A stretch of 64,000 nucleotides of DNA from Streptomyces sp. NBC_01497 (GCF_036250695.1 NZ_CP109427.1:1550001-1614000); one strand, 5' to 3'. Positions 24,912-34,404 are shown, numbered from the stretch's first letter. The notes: a model not told the origin generated them from the letters alone. A program made the numbers and translations.

Positions 24912-25634
24912 TCAGTACGGCCCGGGACGGGGAGCGGTGTCGCTCCCGGCACTCGCCGCGTAGCCGGTCAGGGTCAGTCCGGTCAGGGCCCGCAGGTCAC
25001 GGGAGAGGTGCGCCTGGTCCGCGTAACCGGCCCTGGCCGCCGTCGCGGCGAACGGGACGCCCGCCCGGACCAGGCCCAGCGCGCGCTGGAGCCGCAGGAT
25101 CCTCGCGAGGGTCTTGGGGCCGTAGCCGAACGCGTCGAGTGAGCGGCGGTGCAGCTGCCGCGCGCCGAGTCCGACGGCCTCCGCCGTGGCGGCGACGCCG
25201 TGGCCCTCGGCCAGGCGCCGCGCCACGGCCGCCGGGAGCGGATCGGGCAGGGGCGAGGCGGCGGCCAGGTCCAGCGCGATCGCCTCCAGCTCGGCCACCG
25301 GGTCACGGGCCGCGCGCAGTCGCCGCACGAGCGGGCGGGCCCGGCGGCCGGTCCACACGTCCGCGAGGGCCGGGCGCTGGTCGCGCAGTTCGTGGGCGGG
25401 CACACCCAGCAGCGCGGGCGCCGCGCCGGGAGGCAGCCGTACGCCGGCACAGTGGTCGCGCACGTCGGTGCCCGCGAAGCCGGCGCGGGTGTCGGGGCCG
25501 GCGACGGACAGGGTCCCGTCGATCCAGAGCAGGTCCATGCAGCCGTCAGGCAGCACGGGGCAGGGACCGCCGGGCCCCGTCCCCCGGGTCCAGACCACCG
25601 CTCCGCGAAATCGCGAGGCGTGCTCGCTGTACAT
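24912..25634 (-). CDS. AraC-type helix-turn-helix regulator (DUF6597-like N-terminus)
   Basis: A 240-residue regulator with an N-terminal ligand-like domain (VVWTRGTGPGG, LPDGCMDLLWIDG, VAGPDTRAGF) typical of the DUF6597 group of AraC proteins. The C-terminal double HTH contains GLGARQLHRRSLDAFGYGPK and AATAARAGYADQAHLSRDLR. ATG 25634 is preceded almost directly by GGGAGG, so spacing is short. The gene is monocistronic and divergent from the large subtilisin gene, with about 415 bp between, so it may regulate that gene. Confidence 0.87.
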   Translation of the reverse strand: MYSEHASRFRGAVVWTRGTGPGGPCPVLPDGCMDLLWIDGTLSVAGPDTRAGFAGTDVRDHCAGVRLPPGAAPALLGVPAHELRDQRPALADVWTGRRARPLVRRLRAARDPVAELEAIALDLAAASPLPDPLPAAVARRLAEGHGVAATAEAVGLGARQLHRRSLDAFGYGPKTLARILRLQRALGLVRAGVPFAATAARAGYADQAHLSRDLRALTGLTLTGYAASAGSDTAPRPGPY

Positions 25635-25929
25635 GCCTCCCAGCCTAGGTCGTGCCCGCGGGGCCGCACCCGGCCCGGGCGTCCGGCCACCCGGTCGGGG
25701 TGCCTGCCGGGCCGGTCGCGTACCGCGCTCGACGTCCCGGACCTCCCCGGGCGGCGCGCGGGGGCGCCCTCACCGCCCCGCGCACGGGCACACGACGGGC
25801 ACCGCGAGCCACGGCCCGTCGCACGTCGGCGGTACCGGGTCACGGGGTGACGCGTCCGCGTCGCCCGGGCCCCTCACCGCACCGCGTCACGTCCCCGCGC
25901 GGGCGGGAGACATGACCGGGCCGGGACGA
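25635..25929. other. Left part of the divergent AraC regulator / subtilisin intergenic region, no gene
   Basis: GC-rich sequence without a supported ORF. The dyad described at 25930-25973 lies directly to its right. Confidence 0.3.
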
Positions 25930-25973
25930 TCTCGCTGTCGCGCATGGGACATGTCACATGAGCGACAGCGAGA
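25930..25973. promoter_or_regulatory. 12-bp-arm inverted repeat upstream of the subtilisin gene
   Basis: TCTCGCTGTCGC (25930-25941) and GCGACAGCGAGA (25962-25973) are perfect complements, separated by 20 bp that contains a smaller dyad, GACATGTC. It lies 76 bp before the protease start, in the promoter-proximal zone. A regulator-binding site or a 5' hairpin is likely. Confidence 0.65.
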
Positions 25974-26049
25974 AACGACGACAGCTCGCTCACCGTTCAC
26001 GGATTCTTTCCCCCATCCGTGCCAGCGTGTTGAGCGAAGGGCTGAAGAG

Positions 26050-29000
26050 ATGAGATGGAACCGCCTGTCGGCGGCGATATCGATGAGCGCGCTCCTGACG
26101 GCGGGGGCGCTCGCACCGGCCTCCGCGGCGCCGTCGCCCCCGAAGTCCGAGCCCGCGGCGGCGAAGGCACCCGCCGTACCGAAGGCCACCACCGCGACCG
26201 TCCGGCTGATCACCGGTGACCTGGTCACCCTCGGCGCTGGTCCCGACGGGAAGCAGACGGCCTCGGTGCGGCCCGGCCCCGGCCGCACGAAGGTGGTGTT
26301 CCAGACCCTGGAGCACGACGGCTCCCTGACGGTGCTGCCGTCGGACGCCGCCCCGCTCGTGAACACCGGAACCCTGGACCGCGAGTTGTTCGACGTGAGC
26401 GCGCTCGTCGCGCAGGGCTACGACCAGACGCACAGCGACGCGCTGCCACTCATCGTGGGCCGCCCGGCCGGCCTCCCGGCCGCCTCGGCCCGACGCGCGG
26501 TCGACTCCCTGGCGTCGTGGAGCGAACCCTCCTCCCCCTCACGCGAGTTGACGAGCATCAACGCCAGGTCCCTGCGGGTCGCGGACAAGGACCTCGGCGC
26601 CTTCTGGCACGACCTCGCCCCCGCCTCCGGCGCGGCCGCCGTACGCGCCGCCGGGTCCACACCGCGCATCCAGCTGGACGCCAAGGTCTCGGCGACGCTG
26701 GACCGCAGCACCGCGCAGATCAACGCGCCCGCCGCGTGGGACGCGGGCTACCAGGGCCAGGGCGTCAAGGTCGCCGTCCTGGACACCGGCGTCGACCGGA
26801 GCCACCCGGACCTCGCGGGCCGAGTCGTCGAGGCGAAGGACTTCTCGGGCAGCGGCAACACGGACGACCACTTCGGGCACGGCACCCATGTCGCGTCCAT
26901 CGCGGGCGGCAGCGGCGCGGCCTCCGGCGGCAGCCGCAAGGGCGTGGCGTACCACGCGGACCTGGTGATCGGGAAGGTCCTCGGGGACGACGGCACCGGG
27001 TCCGAGTCCCAGATCATCGAGGGCATGCAGTGGGCCGTGGCCGAGGGCGCCAAGGTCGTCAGCATGAGCCTCGGCACGGGAGCGCCGAGCGACGGCACCG
27101 ACGCGATGAGCGAGGCCGTGAACGAACTCACGCGCAGCAGCGGCGCGTTGTTCGTCGTGGCCGCGGGCAACGAGGGCGAGAGCGGGACGTCCACCGTGAG
27201 TTCGCCGGGCGCGGCCGACGAGGCGCTGACGGTCGGCGCGGTGGACCGGGACGACTCCCTCGCCCCGTTCTCCAGCCGTGGCCCGCGCACCGGCGACGGC
27301 GCCGTCAAGCCCGACGTCACGGCCCCCGGCGTCGGCATCGTGGCCGCCCGCGCGGCGGGCACGAGCCTGGGCGACCCGGTCGACGAGAACTACACGTCCC
27401 TGTCCGGCACCTCCATGGCCACCCCGCACGTCGCCGGCGCGGCGGCGCTGCTCGCCCAGGAGCACCCCGGCTGGCGCGCGCAGGACATCAAGGACGCCCT
27501 CATCAGCACCGCCCACACCGTGGCGGGACAGAAGCCGACGGAACAGGGCGGCGGCCGCATCGACCTGGCGGCGGCGACCCGGAGCGCGGCGATGGCGACC
27601 GGCACGGTCGACCTCGGCAGCTTCTCGACGGACGCGCCGGCCGGGAACGTGCGCGCGGGCACGATCCGCTACACCAACACCACGGACCAGGACGTCTCGC
27701 TGGAGCTCACCGCCACGCTCGCCACCGACACGGGCCGGGCCCTGCCTGCCGACGCGCTCGCCCTCGGCTCCGGCACCGTGCGGGTGCCGGCCCGAGGCAC
27801 CGCGACCGTTCCCCTCGACGTGGACCCGGCCCGCGCCGGCCAGGGCGAGTACTACGGCTACGTCACGGCCACCTCGACCGACGGGTCGGTGGTCCCGCAC
27901 ACCACGGCGAGCCTCACGGTGCACGGCCCGCTGCACAAGCTGACCGTCAAGGCCCGGGACCTCGCGGGCGAAGCGGTGCCCCCGGCCCCCACCATCTGGG
28001 GCGCGCACGGCTTCGTGCAGTACCCGTACGACGGGGCGGACCCGCTCGTCATCGAGGTCGAGGAGGGCACGTACCAGCTGAGCACCACCAGCCTGGACAC
28101 CGTCGACGACGGCTTCGAGATGCGCGCGGTGGTGCTGCCCGAAGTGCGGGTCACCAAGGACACGACCGTCACGATGGACGCGCGCAGGACCACGCAGGTG
28201 AAGATCCGCACGCCGAAACCCGCGGAACAGCACGGCGTGGTGAGCTACCAGATCTACCGCTCGATCGACGGCAACGGCCTCATCCAGGGCGTGATGTTCT
28301 TCGACAACGCCAAGCGCCTGTACGTGAGCCCCACCGCCCGCGTCACGGACGGAGCCTTCGAGTACGCGTCCCGCTGGCAGCTCCAGGCCCCGCTCATCGA
28401 GACCTCCGTGCGCGGCACGGGGATCAGCCTCGATCCCTACTACACCGCGCAGTCACCGCTGTTCGCGGACAGGGGCGCGCGGCTCACCGCCGTCGACGCC
28501 GGCTCGGCCGACGACCCCGACCTGCGGCCGGCCCGGGTGCGCGGCAAGCTCGCCGTGATCAGGGACCCCGACGCGAGCGGGGAGGCCCTCGCCGCCCAGG
28601 CGGCCGGCGCGGGCGCCGCGGGCCTCCTGCTCGTCTCCGCACCGGGCTACAACTGGACGGTCTGGAACCCGGTGAGCGCAGTCCACGACGCCCTGCCCGT
28701 CGTCCGGGTGGGGGCCACCGGAGGCGCATCGCTCCTCGCCCTGCTGAAGAAGCACGCCGCGAGCGTCGGCATCACGGGGACGGCGCGGAGCCCGTACCTC
28801 TACGACGTCATGCAGGTCTCCTCCGGGCAGGTCCCGAAGGACGTGGTGTACACGGTCTCCGACCGCGACAGCGCGCGTCTCACCACCACGTACGCCGAGA
28901 ACGGCGGCTCGCCCTGGTCCAGTGAGCAGCGGTTCGGCTGGCGGCCGTACCAGGACGCGGCGTGGAACCAGTACACCCGTGACGTGCCGACCGGCTTCAC

Positions 29001-29883
29001 CCGTACCGAGTACGTGAGTTCGGGCGACACCCTGTGGCAGCACTTCGTCAACCACAAGTCGGTGGGCACGGTCGACGGGTTCATGACGTCGGGCATGCGC
29101 GACGCGCCGCGCACCTACCGCGGCGGGGAGCACACCGAGGAGTCGTGGTTCGCGTCCGTCGTCAGGCCTTCGATCCCGCGCGGCGCCGGGCTCGCCTCCA
29201 CCCGGACGAACGACACGCTGCACCTGCTCGTGCCCGAGTACACGGACGCGGCGGAGGGCCACTGGTCCCCGAAGCTGCTCCCCGAACTCGGCAGCGGCAC
29301 GGGCGGCTTCCGCACCGCCGACGCGGAGCCGGACCCGGGTGACACGGTGTCGGCCACGCTGTACCGCGACGGTACGCAGGCCGGTGCGGCCGACAGTTCG
29401 TTCGCGGACTTCCAGGTCGCCCCGGGCGCGGCCGACTACCGGCTGGACGTGTCGACCCAGCGCGCGTCCGACGAGTGGACGATGGGTGTCCGTACCGATA
29501 CCTCCTGGTCCTTCCGTTCGGACACCACGGCCACGGACCAGCCGCTCCCGCTGCTCCAGGTCGACTACGACGTACCGGTCGACGCGTCCAACGCCGTGCA
29601 CGCGGGACGCTCCCACGACGTGGCGCTGAGCGTGCGCCACCAGGACGGGCTCGCCGCGCCGAAGGGCGTGACGCTGAAGGTCGAGACGTCCTTCGACGAC
29701 GGCAGGACCTTCGGCGCGGCACGCGTCGAGGACCGCGGCGCGGGACGGTTCACCGCCACCGTCGCGCGCCCCTCGGGCAAGGGCCGCGACGCGTACGTCA
29801 CCCTCCGCGTCACGGCGAGGGACAAGGCCGGGGACAGCGTCAGGCAGACCGTGGAGCGTGCGTACCTGCTCCGCGGCCGGTAG
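26050..29883 (+). CDS. Large secreted S8 family subtilisin-like peptidase
   Basis: A 1277-residue exported protease. The signal peptide ends near residue 27 (SALLTAGALAPASA), followed by a long propeptide-like region (about 45-220). The catalytic domain has Asp245 (VAVLDTGVDRSHPDL), His277 (HFGHGTHVAS), oxyanion Asn374 (AAGNEGE) and Ser455 (SGTSMATPHVAG). It runs to about residue 520 and is followed by beta-rich domains (YTNTTDQDVSLELTATL) and a protease-associated-like segment (ARVRGKLAVIRDPDASGEAL). No LPxTG or membrane anchor is seen, so it is secreted. ATG 26050 has a GAAGGG/GAAGAG site. Similar multi-domain subtilases are common Streptomyces exo-enzymes of unknown specificity. Confidence 0.93.
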   Translation: MRWNRLSAAISMSALLTAGALAPASAAPSPPKSEPAAAKAPAVPKATTATVRLITGDLVTLGAGPDGKQTASVRPGPGRTKVVFQTLEHDGSLTVLPSDAAPLVNTGTLDRELFDVSALVAQGYDQTHSDALPLIVGRPAGLPAASARRAVDSLASWSEPSSPSRELTSINARSLRVADKDLGAFWHDLAPASGAAAVRAAGSTPRIQLDAKVSATLDRSTAQINAPAAWDAGYQGQGVKVAVLDTGVDRSHPDLAGRVVEAKDFSGSGNTDDHFGHGTHVASIAGGSGAASGGSRKGVAYHADLVIGKVLGDDGTGSESQIIEGMQWAVAEGAKVVSMSLGTGAPSDGTDAMSEAVNELTRSSGALFVVAAGNEGESGTSTVSSPGAADEALTVGAVDRDDSLAPFSSRGPRTGDGAVKPDVTAPGVGIVAARAAGTSLGDPVDENYTSLSGTSMATPHVAGAAALLAQEHPGWRAQDIKDALISTAHTVAGQKPTEQGGGRIDLAAATRSAAMATGTVDLGSFSTDAPAGNVRAGTIRYTNTTDQDVSLELTATLATDTGRALPADALALGSGTVRVPARGTATVPLDVDPARAGQGEYYGYVTATSTDGSVVPHTTASLTVHGPLHKLTVKARDLAGEAVPPAPTIWGAHGFVQYPYDGADPLVIEVEEGTYQLSTTSLDTVDDGFEMRAVVLPEVRVTKDTTVTMDARRTTQVKIRTPKPAEQHGVVSYQIYRSIDGNGLIQGVMFFDNAKRLYVSPTARVTDGAFEYASRWQLQAPLIETSVRGTGISLDPYYTAQSPLFADRGARLTAVDAGSADDPDLRPARVRGKLAVIRDPDASGEALAAQAAGAGAAGLLLVSAPGYNWTVWNPVSAVHDALPVVRVGATGGASLLALLKKHAASVGITGTARSPYLYDVMQVSSGQVPKDVVYTVSDRDSARLTTTYAENGGSPWSSEQRFGWRPYQDAAWNQYTRDVPTGFTRTEYVSSGDTLWQHFVNHKSVGTVDGFMTSGMRDAPRTYRGGEHTEESWFASVVRPSIPRGAGLASTRTNDTLHLLVPEYTDAAEGHWSPKLLPELGSGTGGFRTADAEPDPGDTVSATLYRDGTQAGAADSSFADFQVAPGAADYRLDVSTQRASDEWTMGVRTDTSWSFRSDTTATDQPLPLLQVDYDVPVDASNAVHAGRSHDVALSVRHQDGLAAPKGVTLKVETSFDDGRTFGAARVEDRGAGRFTATVARPSGKGRDAYVTLRVTARDKAGDSVRQTVERAYLLRGR

Positions 29884-29896
29884 GGGCCGCCGCTGA

Positions 29897-29932
29897 GGGC
29901 GGCGGTCGACGGCTCCCCGTCGACCGCCGCCC
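29897..29932 (+). terminator. Terminator of the subtilisin gene
   Basis: A perfect 16-bp stem (GGGCGGCGGTCGACGG with its complement) and a CTCC loop, starting 13 nt after the stop codon. Confidence 0.85.
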
Positions 29933-30065
29933 TTCGTCGTTCCGTGCGCCCCGGCGTGACCGTAGAATGCGCCGATCATCGACCGTCCTCCCCGGGTTGC
30001 GATGCCGGTCGCGCCGCTCGCGCCCGCGCGCACCGGCGAGCCGCGGCGGACAGCGGAGGTGCGCG

Positions 30066-31076
30066 GTGTTGGAAGCGGCGGGTCTGACGGATGCCGACGA
30101 AGCGGTCTACCGGCTGCTGGTGACCCTGCCCGCCGCCTCGGCGAGCGAGGTCGCCGAGCGCTGCGGGCTGGCCCCCGGCGCGGCCGGGCTCGCCCTGGAC
30201 GCGCTCATCGCGAAGGGCCTCGCGAGCCGCACGGACAGCGCCCCGTACGCCTTCGCGGCGACCCCGCCCGATGTCGCGCTCCTGCCGCACCTGCAACGGC
30301 GTGCCGAGGCCCTCGACCAGGCCAGGACCGCGGTCAACGACCTGCTGGAGACCTACCGGCACACGCGGCGCCGCAGGGACGCCGGCCAGCTGATCGAGGT
30401 GATCACCGGAGCGGACGCACTGCGCCAGCACCTGCGCAGGATCCAGGATGCGGCGCGCGAGGAGATGCTCTGGTTCTGCAAGGCCCAGTACGTGGCGATG
30501 CCGTCGGGCAGCAACCGGGCCGAGTACGACGCGCTCGCCCGGGGCGTGCGCTACCGGGTCCTCTACGAGCGGGCCTTCTTCGACGACGAGGGCGCGGTCG
30601 AGAACGTGGCCGAGGGCGCGCGGGCGGGCGAGGTCGCCCGGTCGGTGCCGCACCTCCCGCTGCGGCTCGCGGTCGCCGACCGGTCGATAGCGATCTGTCC
30701 GCTGGTGCCCGGCGGACCCTCGGGCAGCTCCGAGGAGCCCACCACGGCCCTCGTCCGCGACAGCAGCCTCCTGGAGGCCCTGGTGGCACTGTTCGAGCGG
30801 TACTGGGAGGACGGGGTGCCGCTGCTGTTCGACACGGCGAGGGAACCGCTCGGGGACGCACTCGGGGAAGGGGCGGGCGGCGCGCTGCCGTCGGCGACCG
30901 ACAAGCGGCTGCTGTCCCTGCTGGTGGCGGGGGTGACCGACAAGGCCGTCGCGAGCCAGCTGGCGCTGAGCCGGCGCACGGTGCAGCGGCGCGTCCAGGC
31001 GATGATGGAACTCGCGGGCGCGGCCACCCGGATGCAGCTGGCGTGGCAGGCGGCCCGGCGCGGCTGGCTGGATTAG
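30066..31076 (+). CDS. TrmB/LuxR-type transcriptional regulator
   Basis: A 336-residue regulator with two DNA-binding-like ends. The N-terminal 65 residues form a winged helix resembling TrmB (DADEAVYRLLVTLPAASASE, then AERCGLAPGAAGLALDAL). The middle (about 110-245) resembles the PLD-like sensor region of these proteins (LWFCKAQYVAMP, RYRVLYERAFFD). The C-terminus has a LuxR HTH (DKRLLSLLVAGVTDKAVASQ, then LALSRRTVQRRVQ). The start is GTG 30066, with GGAGG about 6 nt upstream. This architecture is widespread in Streptomyces, often beside secreted proteases or biosynthetic genes. The target is unknown; the upstream subtilisin has its own terminator. Confidence 0.85.
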   Translation: MLEAAGLTDADEAVYRLLVTLPAASASEVAERCGLAPGAAGLALDALIAKGLASRTDSAPYAFAATPPDVALLPHLQRRAEALDQARTAVNDLLETYRHTRRRRDAGQLIEVITGADALRQHLRRIQDAAREEMLWFCKAQYVAMPSGSNRAEYDALARGVRYRVLYERAFFDDEGAVENVAEGARAGEVARSVPHLPLRLAVADRSIAICPLVPGGPSGSSEEPTTALVRDSSLLEALVALFERYWEDGVPLLFDTAREPLGDALGEGAGGALPSATDKRLLSLLVAGVTDKAVASQLALSRRTVQRRVQAMMELAGAATRMQLAWQAARRGWLD

Positions 31077-31436
31077 CCACACCGCGGGGTGCCCGGGGCG
31101 GCCCGGCAGCAAGAGATCCCGGCGGGGCGCCGGAGCGCCGGGCCGGGGCACGGCATCCGGGAGCGCCGTCACAGGGGCAGGGCAGGACATCCGGCCGCTC
31201 GAAAGGCCGGGATACGCGGCCCCCGGCCCCGGCACGTCGCCGCCTCCCGGCCGGCCGATGACAGGTCCCTGTCCGTCCCGCGCGAACGGGTGACGCGCGG
31301 CGCCGCCCGGAGAGGGCGCCCCACTCCGGGCACCGGGCCTGCGAACTCCGGCTCCGGGCTCCCGGCTCCCGACGGATCCGCCGGAGCCCGGGCGCCGAGC
31401 GGCAGGCCGTCGTGGCCGCCGCGGTCCCCGGTGCGG
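31077..31436. other. Convergent intergenic stretch, no gene seen
   Basis: Lies between a plus-strand regulator and the minus-strand YihY gene. Only composition shadows are open; no decisive terminator hairpin was identified. Confidence 0.3.
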
Positions 31437-32600
31437 TCAGCCGTTGAAGTCGCCGCGGTCCCCGCGGTCCCGGTCGCGGTCCTTCTCCTTGTCCTTGTCC
31501 TGGGCGCGCAGACGGCTCTTGAGGTCGTCCGGCGGCAGGAAGCGCGACCAGCGCTCCGGGAACTCCGAGGGCATGTCGGGATCGCTCGCGTCCTGCGCCT
31601 GGGCCGAGGCCGCCGCCGCCCGCGAGATCAGCTCCGCCGACTGGGCCGAGCGCAGCCGCTCGTTCGACGCGCGGGCCGCCGCCGTCGCCAGGGACGGCCA
31701 GACACGGTCGACCGCCGCGTTCACCGCCGCCCCCACGAGGACCGCGAACGCGGACACACCGATCCACAGCAGCACCGCGATGGGTGCCGCGAGCGAGCCG
31801 TAGATGGTGGGGCCCTCGATCTGGCTCGTCACGTAGATCCGCAGCAGGAAGCTGCCGAGGATCCACATGGCCAGCGCGATCAGCGCACCGGGCATGTCCT
31901 CGATCCACGGCGCCCTGACCGGCACGGACACGTGGTAGAGCGTGGTGAGGAACGCGATCGACAGGACGATCACCACCGGCCAGTACAGGACGCTGACGAC
32001 CTCGGTCCCCCACGGCAGCAGCGACACCAGCCGGTCAGGGCCGACCACCGCGAGCGGCAGCACGATCGCGCCGATCACGAGCCCCGCCAGGTACAGCAAG
32101 AACGACAGCAGGCGGGTCGCCACGATGCCGCGCCTGCCGTCGAGCCCGTACATGACGGTGATGGTGTCGACGAAGACGTTCACCGCGCGGGAACCGGACC
32201 ACAGCGAGATCGCGAAACCGATCGAGACGATGTCGGGCCTGCCGCCCTCGGTGACGTCCTTCAGCAGCGGTTTGGCGATCTGGTTGACGCCCCGGTCCGA
32301 CAGCACGGTCCCGACCGCCGTCAGGATGTTCTTGTCGATCGACGCCACGGTGTGGGTGTCGGTCCAGGCGTCGACGTAGCCGAGCAGACCGATCAACGCC
32401 AGCAACAGTGGCGGCAGCGACAGCAGCGTCCAGAACGCCGCCTCCGCCGCGAGCCCCAGGATCCGGTACTCCATGCAGGAGTTGACGGTGTCCTTGAGGA
32501 GATGCCAGGCCATCTTCCGCTTCGAGACGTTGCGGTAGAGCACTCGGGCCCGGCGCAGCCGCCCGGATGGCCGCTCGGGTGTTTCTTTTGCTGCCTGCAC
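31437..32600 (-). CDS. YihY/BrkB family inner-membrane protein
   Basis: A 387-residue polytopic membrane protein with about six helices; clear segments include TLLSLPPLLLALIGLLGYV, LLSFLLYLAGLVIGAIVLPL, YWPVVIVLSIAFLTTLY and IAVLLWIGVSAFAVLVGAAV. The charged C-terminal tail (about 70 residues, ending in a Lys/Asp/Arg repeat KDKEKDRDRDRGDRGD) is cytosolic. The family was once called ribonuclease BN in error; its real role is undefined, with transport or envelope functions proposed. GTG 32600 has no Shine-Dalgarno, and a -10-like TACGGT ends 6 nt upstream, so the mRNA is probably leaderless. It is divergent from the AidB-like gene with only 17 bp between start codons. Confidence 0.88.
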   Translation of the reverse strand: MQAAKETPERPSGRLRRARVLYRNVSKRKMAWHLLKDTVNSCMEYRILGLAAEAAFWTLLSLPPLLLALIGLLGYVDAWTDTHTVASIDKNILTAVGTVLSDRGVNQIAKPLLKDVTEGGRPDIVSIGFAISLWSGSRAVNVFVDTITVMYGLDGRRGIVATRLLSFLLYLAGLVIGAIVLPLAVVGPDRLVSLLPWGTEVVSVLYWPVVIVLSIAFLTTLYHVSVPVRAPWIEDMPGALIALAMWILGSFLLRIYVTSQIEGPTIYGSLAAPIAVLLWIGVSAFAVLVGAAVNAAVDRVWPSLATAAARASNERLRSAQSAELISRAAAASAQAQDASDPDMPSEFPERWSRFLPPDDLKSRLRAQDKDKEKDRDRDRGDRGDFNG

Positions 32601-32605
32601 CTACT

Positions 32606-32612
32606 TACCGTA
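32606..32612. promoter_or_regulatory. Shared -10 element of two divergent leaderless genes
   Basis: TACCGT (32606-32611, plus strand) lies 6 nt before ATG 32618, and its near-mirror TACGGT (32612-32607, minus strand) lies 6 nt before GTG 32600. Both match the TAnnnT pattern and the spacing expected for leaderless transcripts, so the two polymerases would compete for the same seven bases. Confidence 0.55.
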
Positions 32613-32617
32613 TCCGT

Positions 32618-34276
32618 ATGGCACCCAGCACCCACACAGTGACCAACCAGGTTCCGCTCCTGGTCGGGTACGACGTGTTCGCCGCGGACCGCGCCCTGAC
32701 CGAGGCGGTGGACCGCCACACCGCTCCGGGCCTCCTGAAGGAGGTGCGCTCGGAGCTGCGAACCCTCGGCCTGTCCGCGGGCTCCGCGCAGGCCCAGACG
32801 TGGGGTACGGAGGCGAACGAGAACCCCCCGGAGCTGCGCACGCACGACCGGTACGGCAACCGGATCGACGAGGTCGACTACCATCCCGCCTATCACCGAC
32901 TCCTCGGACACGCCGTGTCCGCGGGACTGACGGACGCCTGGAGCAGGCCCGCGGGGCACGTGCGCCGCGCGGCGGGCTTCCTCGTGTGGTCGCAGGCCGA
33001 GTCGGGGCACGGCTGCCCCGTGTCGATGACCCACGCGGCGGTGCCCGCGCTGCGCGCCGACCCCGTGCTGGCGGCCGAGTGGGAGCCGCGGCTGACGTCG
33101 CACGCCTACGAACCGGGCCTCGCCCCGGCCGCCCGCAAGCCCGGTGTGCTGTTCGGGATGGGCATGACGGAGAAGCAGGGCGGCAGCGACGTACGGGCGA
33201 ACACGACACGGGCCGTGCCGCTGGACGCGGGGGGCGAGTATCTCCTCACGGGCCACAAGTGGTTCTGCTCCGCCCCGATGAGCGACGGCTTCCTGGTGCT
33301 CGCCCAGGCCCCCGGGGGGCTGACCTGCTTCATGGTGGAGCGGGTCCTGCCGGACGGGACGCACAACGTGTTCCGGATCCAGCGTCTGAAGGACAAGCTC
33401 GGCAACCGGTCCAACGCATCGTCAGAGGTCGAGTTCGAGGGCACCTGGGCGCGGCGGGTCGGTGAGGAGGGCCGGGGCGTGCGCACCATCATCGAGATGG
33501 TGGCGGCGACCCGCCTGGACTGCGTGCTGGGTTCCGCGGCGGTGATGCGGCAGGCCGTCGCGCAGGCCGTCCACCACGCGACGTACCGGCGGGCGTTCGG
33601 CGGTGAGCTGGTCGACAAGCCGCTGATGCGCAACGTGCTGGCCGACATGGCGCTGGAGTCGGAGGCGGCGACGACGCTCGCCCTGCGTCTCGCGGCGGCC
33701 TACGACACGGCTCACGCGGGGTCCTCCGAGGTGGCGGCGCGGGAGCGGGCCTTCCTGCGGATCGCCGTGCCGGTGGCCAAGTACTGGGTGACGAAGCGCT
33801 GTACGCCGCTGGCGGCGGAGGCCCTCGAATGCCTGGGCGGCAACGGCTACGTGGAGGAGTCGGGCATGCCCCGGCTGCTGCGCGAGTCGCCGCTGAACTC
33901 CATCTGGGAGGGTTCGGGCAATGTGCAGGCGCTCGACGTGCTGCGCGCGGTGCAGCGCGAGCCCGAGGCCCTGCACGCGTTCCTCGCGGAGCTGGGGCAG
34001 GCGCGCGGCGCGGACCACCGGCTGGACGCCGCGGTCAAGGACATGCTGGGCGAACTCGGTGACCTGGAGGGCATCGAGGGCCGCGCGCGGCGGCTGGTGG
34101 AGCGGATGGCGCTGGTGCTCCAGGGCTCGCTGCTGGTGCGCTGGGCGCCGGCCCCGGTCGCGGACGCGTTCTGCGCGTCGCGGCTGGGCGGCGACTGGGG
34201 CGCGGCCTTCGGTACGCTGCCGCGCGGTCTCGACCTGGAGCCGGTGGTGAACCGGGCCCGGGCGGCGACGGATTGA
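32618..34276 (+). CDS. Acyl-CoA dehydrogenase family protein, AidB-like
   Basis: A 552-residue flavoprotein of the AidB branch of acyl-CoA dehydrogenases, which binds FAD and DNA and is linked to the alkylation response in E. coli. The opening TNQVPLLVGYDVFAADRALT and GMGMTEKQGGSDVRANTTRA are typical of the branch. LTGHKWFCSAPMSDGFLVLA forms the flavin site, and ECLGGNGYVEESGMPRLLRE and SIWEGSGNVQALDVLR the C-terminal helical domain. The gene has no ribosome site and is probably leaderless from TACCGT. An Ada-AlkA fusion lies 28 kb away. Acyl-CoA catabolic roles cannot be excluded. Confidence 0.88.
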   Translation: MAPSTHTVTNQVPLLVGYDVFAADRALTEAVDRHTAPGLLKEVRSELRTLGLSAGSAQAQTWGTEANENPPELRTHDRYGNRIDEVDYHPAYHRLLGHAVSAGLTDAWSRPAGHVRRAAGFLVWSQAESGHGCPVSMTHAAVPALRADPVLAAEWEPRLTSHAYEPGLAPAARKPGVLFGMGMTEKQGGSDVRANTTRAVPLDAGGEYLLTGHKWFCSAPMSDGFLVLAQAPGGLTCFMVERVLPDGTHNVFRIQRLKDKLGNRSNASSEVEFEGTWARRVGEEGRGVRTIIEMVAATRLDCVLGSAAVMRQAVAQAVHHATYRRAFGGELVDKPLMRNVLADMALESEAATTLALRLAAAYDTAHAGSSEVAARERAFLRIAVPVAKYWVTKRCTPLAAEALECLGGNGYVEESGMPRLLRESPLNSIWEGSGNVQALDVLRAVQREPEALHAFLAELGQARGADHRLDAAVKDMLGELGDLEGIEGRARRLVERMALVLQGSLLVRWAPAPVADAFCASRLGGDWGAAFGTLPRGLDLEPVVNRARAATD

Positions 34277-34366
34277 CCGTCGTCAGGCCACCCGGACACG
34301 TCCGGCCGGCCGGGGAGCGACCGCCGGGCCGGGGCCGCGTGCGCGGGTCCTCGCCGCACGGGAAAG

Positions 34367-34404
34367 CCAGGAGTGGTGCCGCGCCGACACGGCACCACCC
34401 CTGG
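34367..34404 (+). terminator. Terminator of the AidB-like gene
   Basis: CCAGG plus GTGGTGCCG pair with CGGCACCAC plus CCTGG around an 8-nt loop, about 90 nt after the stop codon. Confidence 0.65.
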
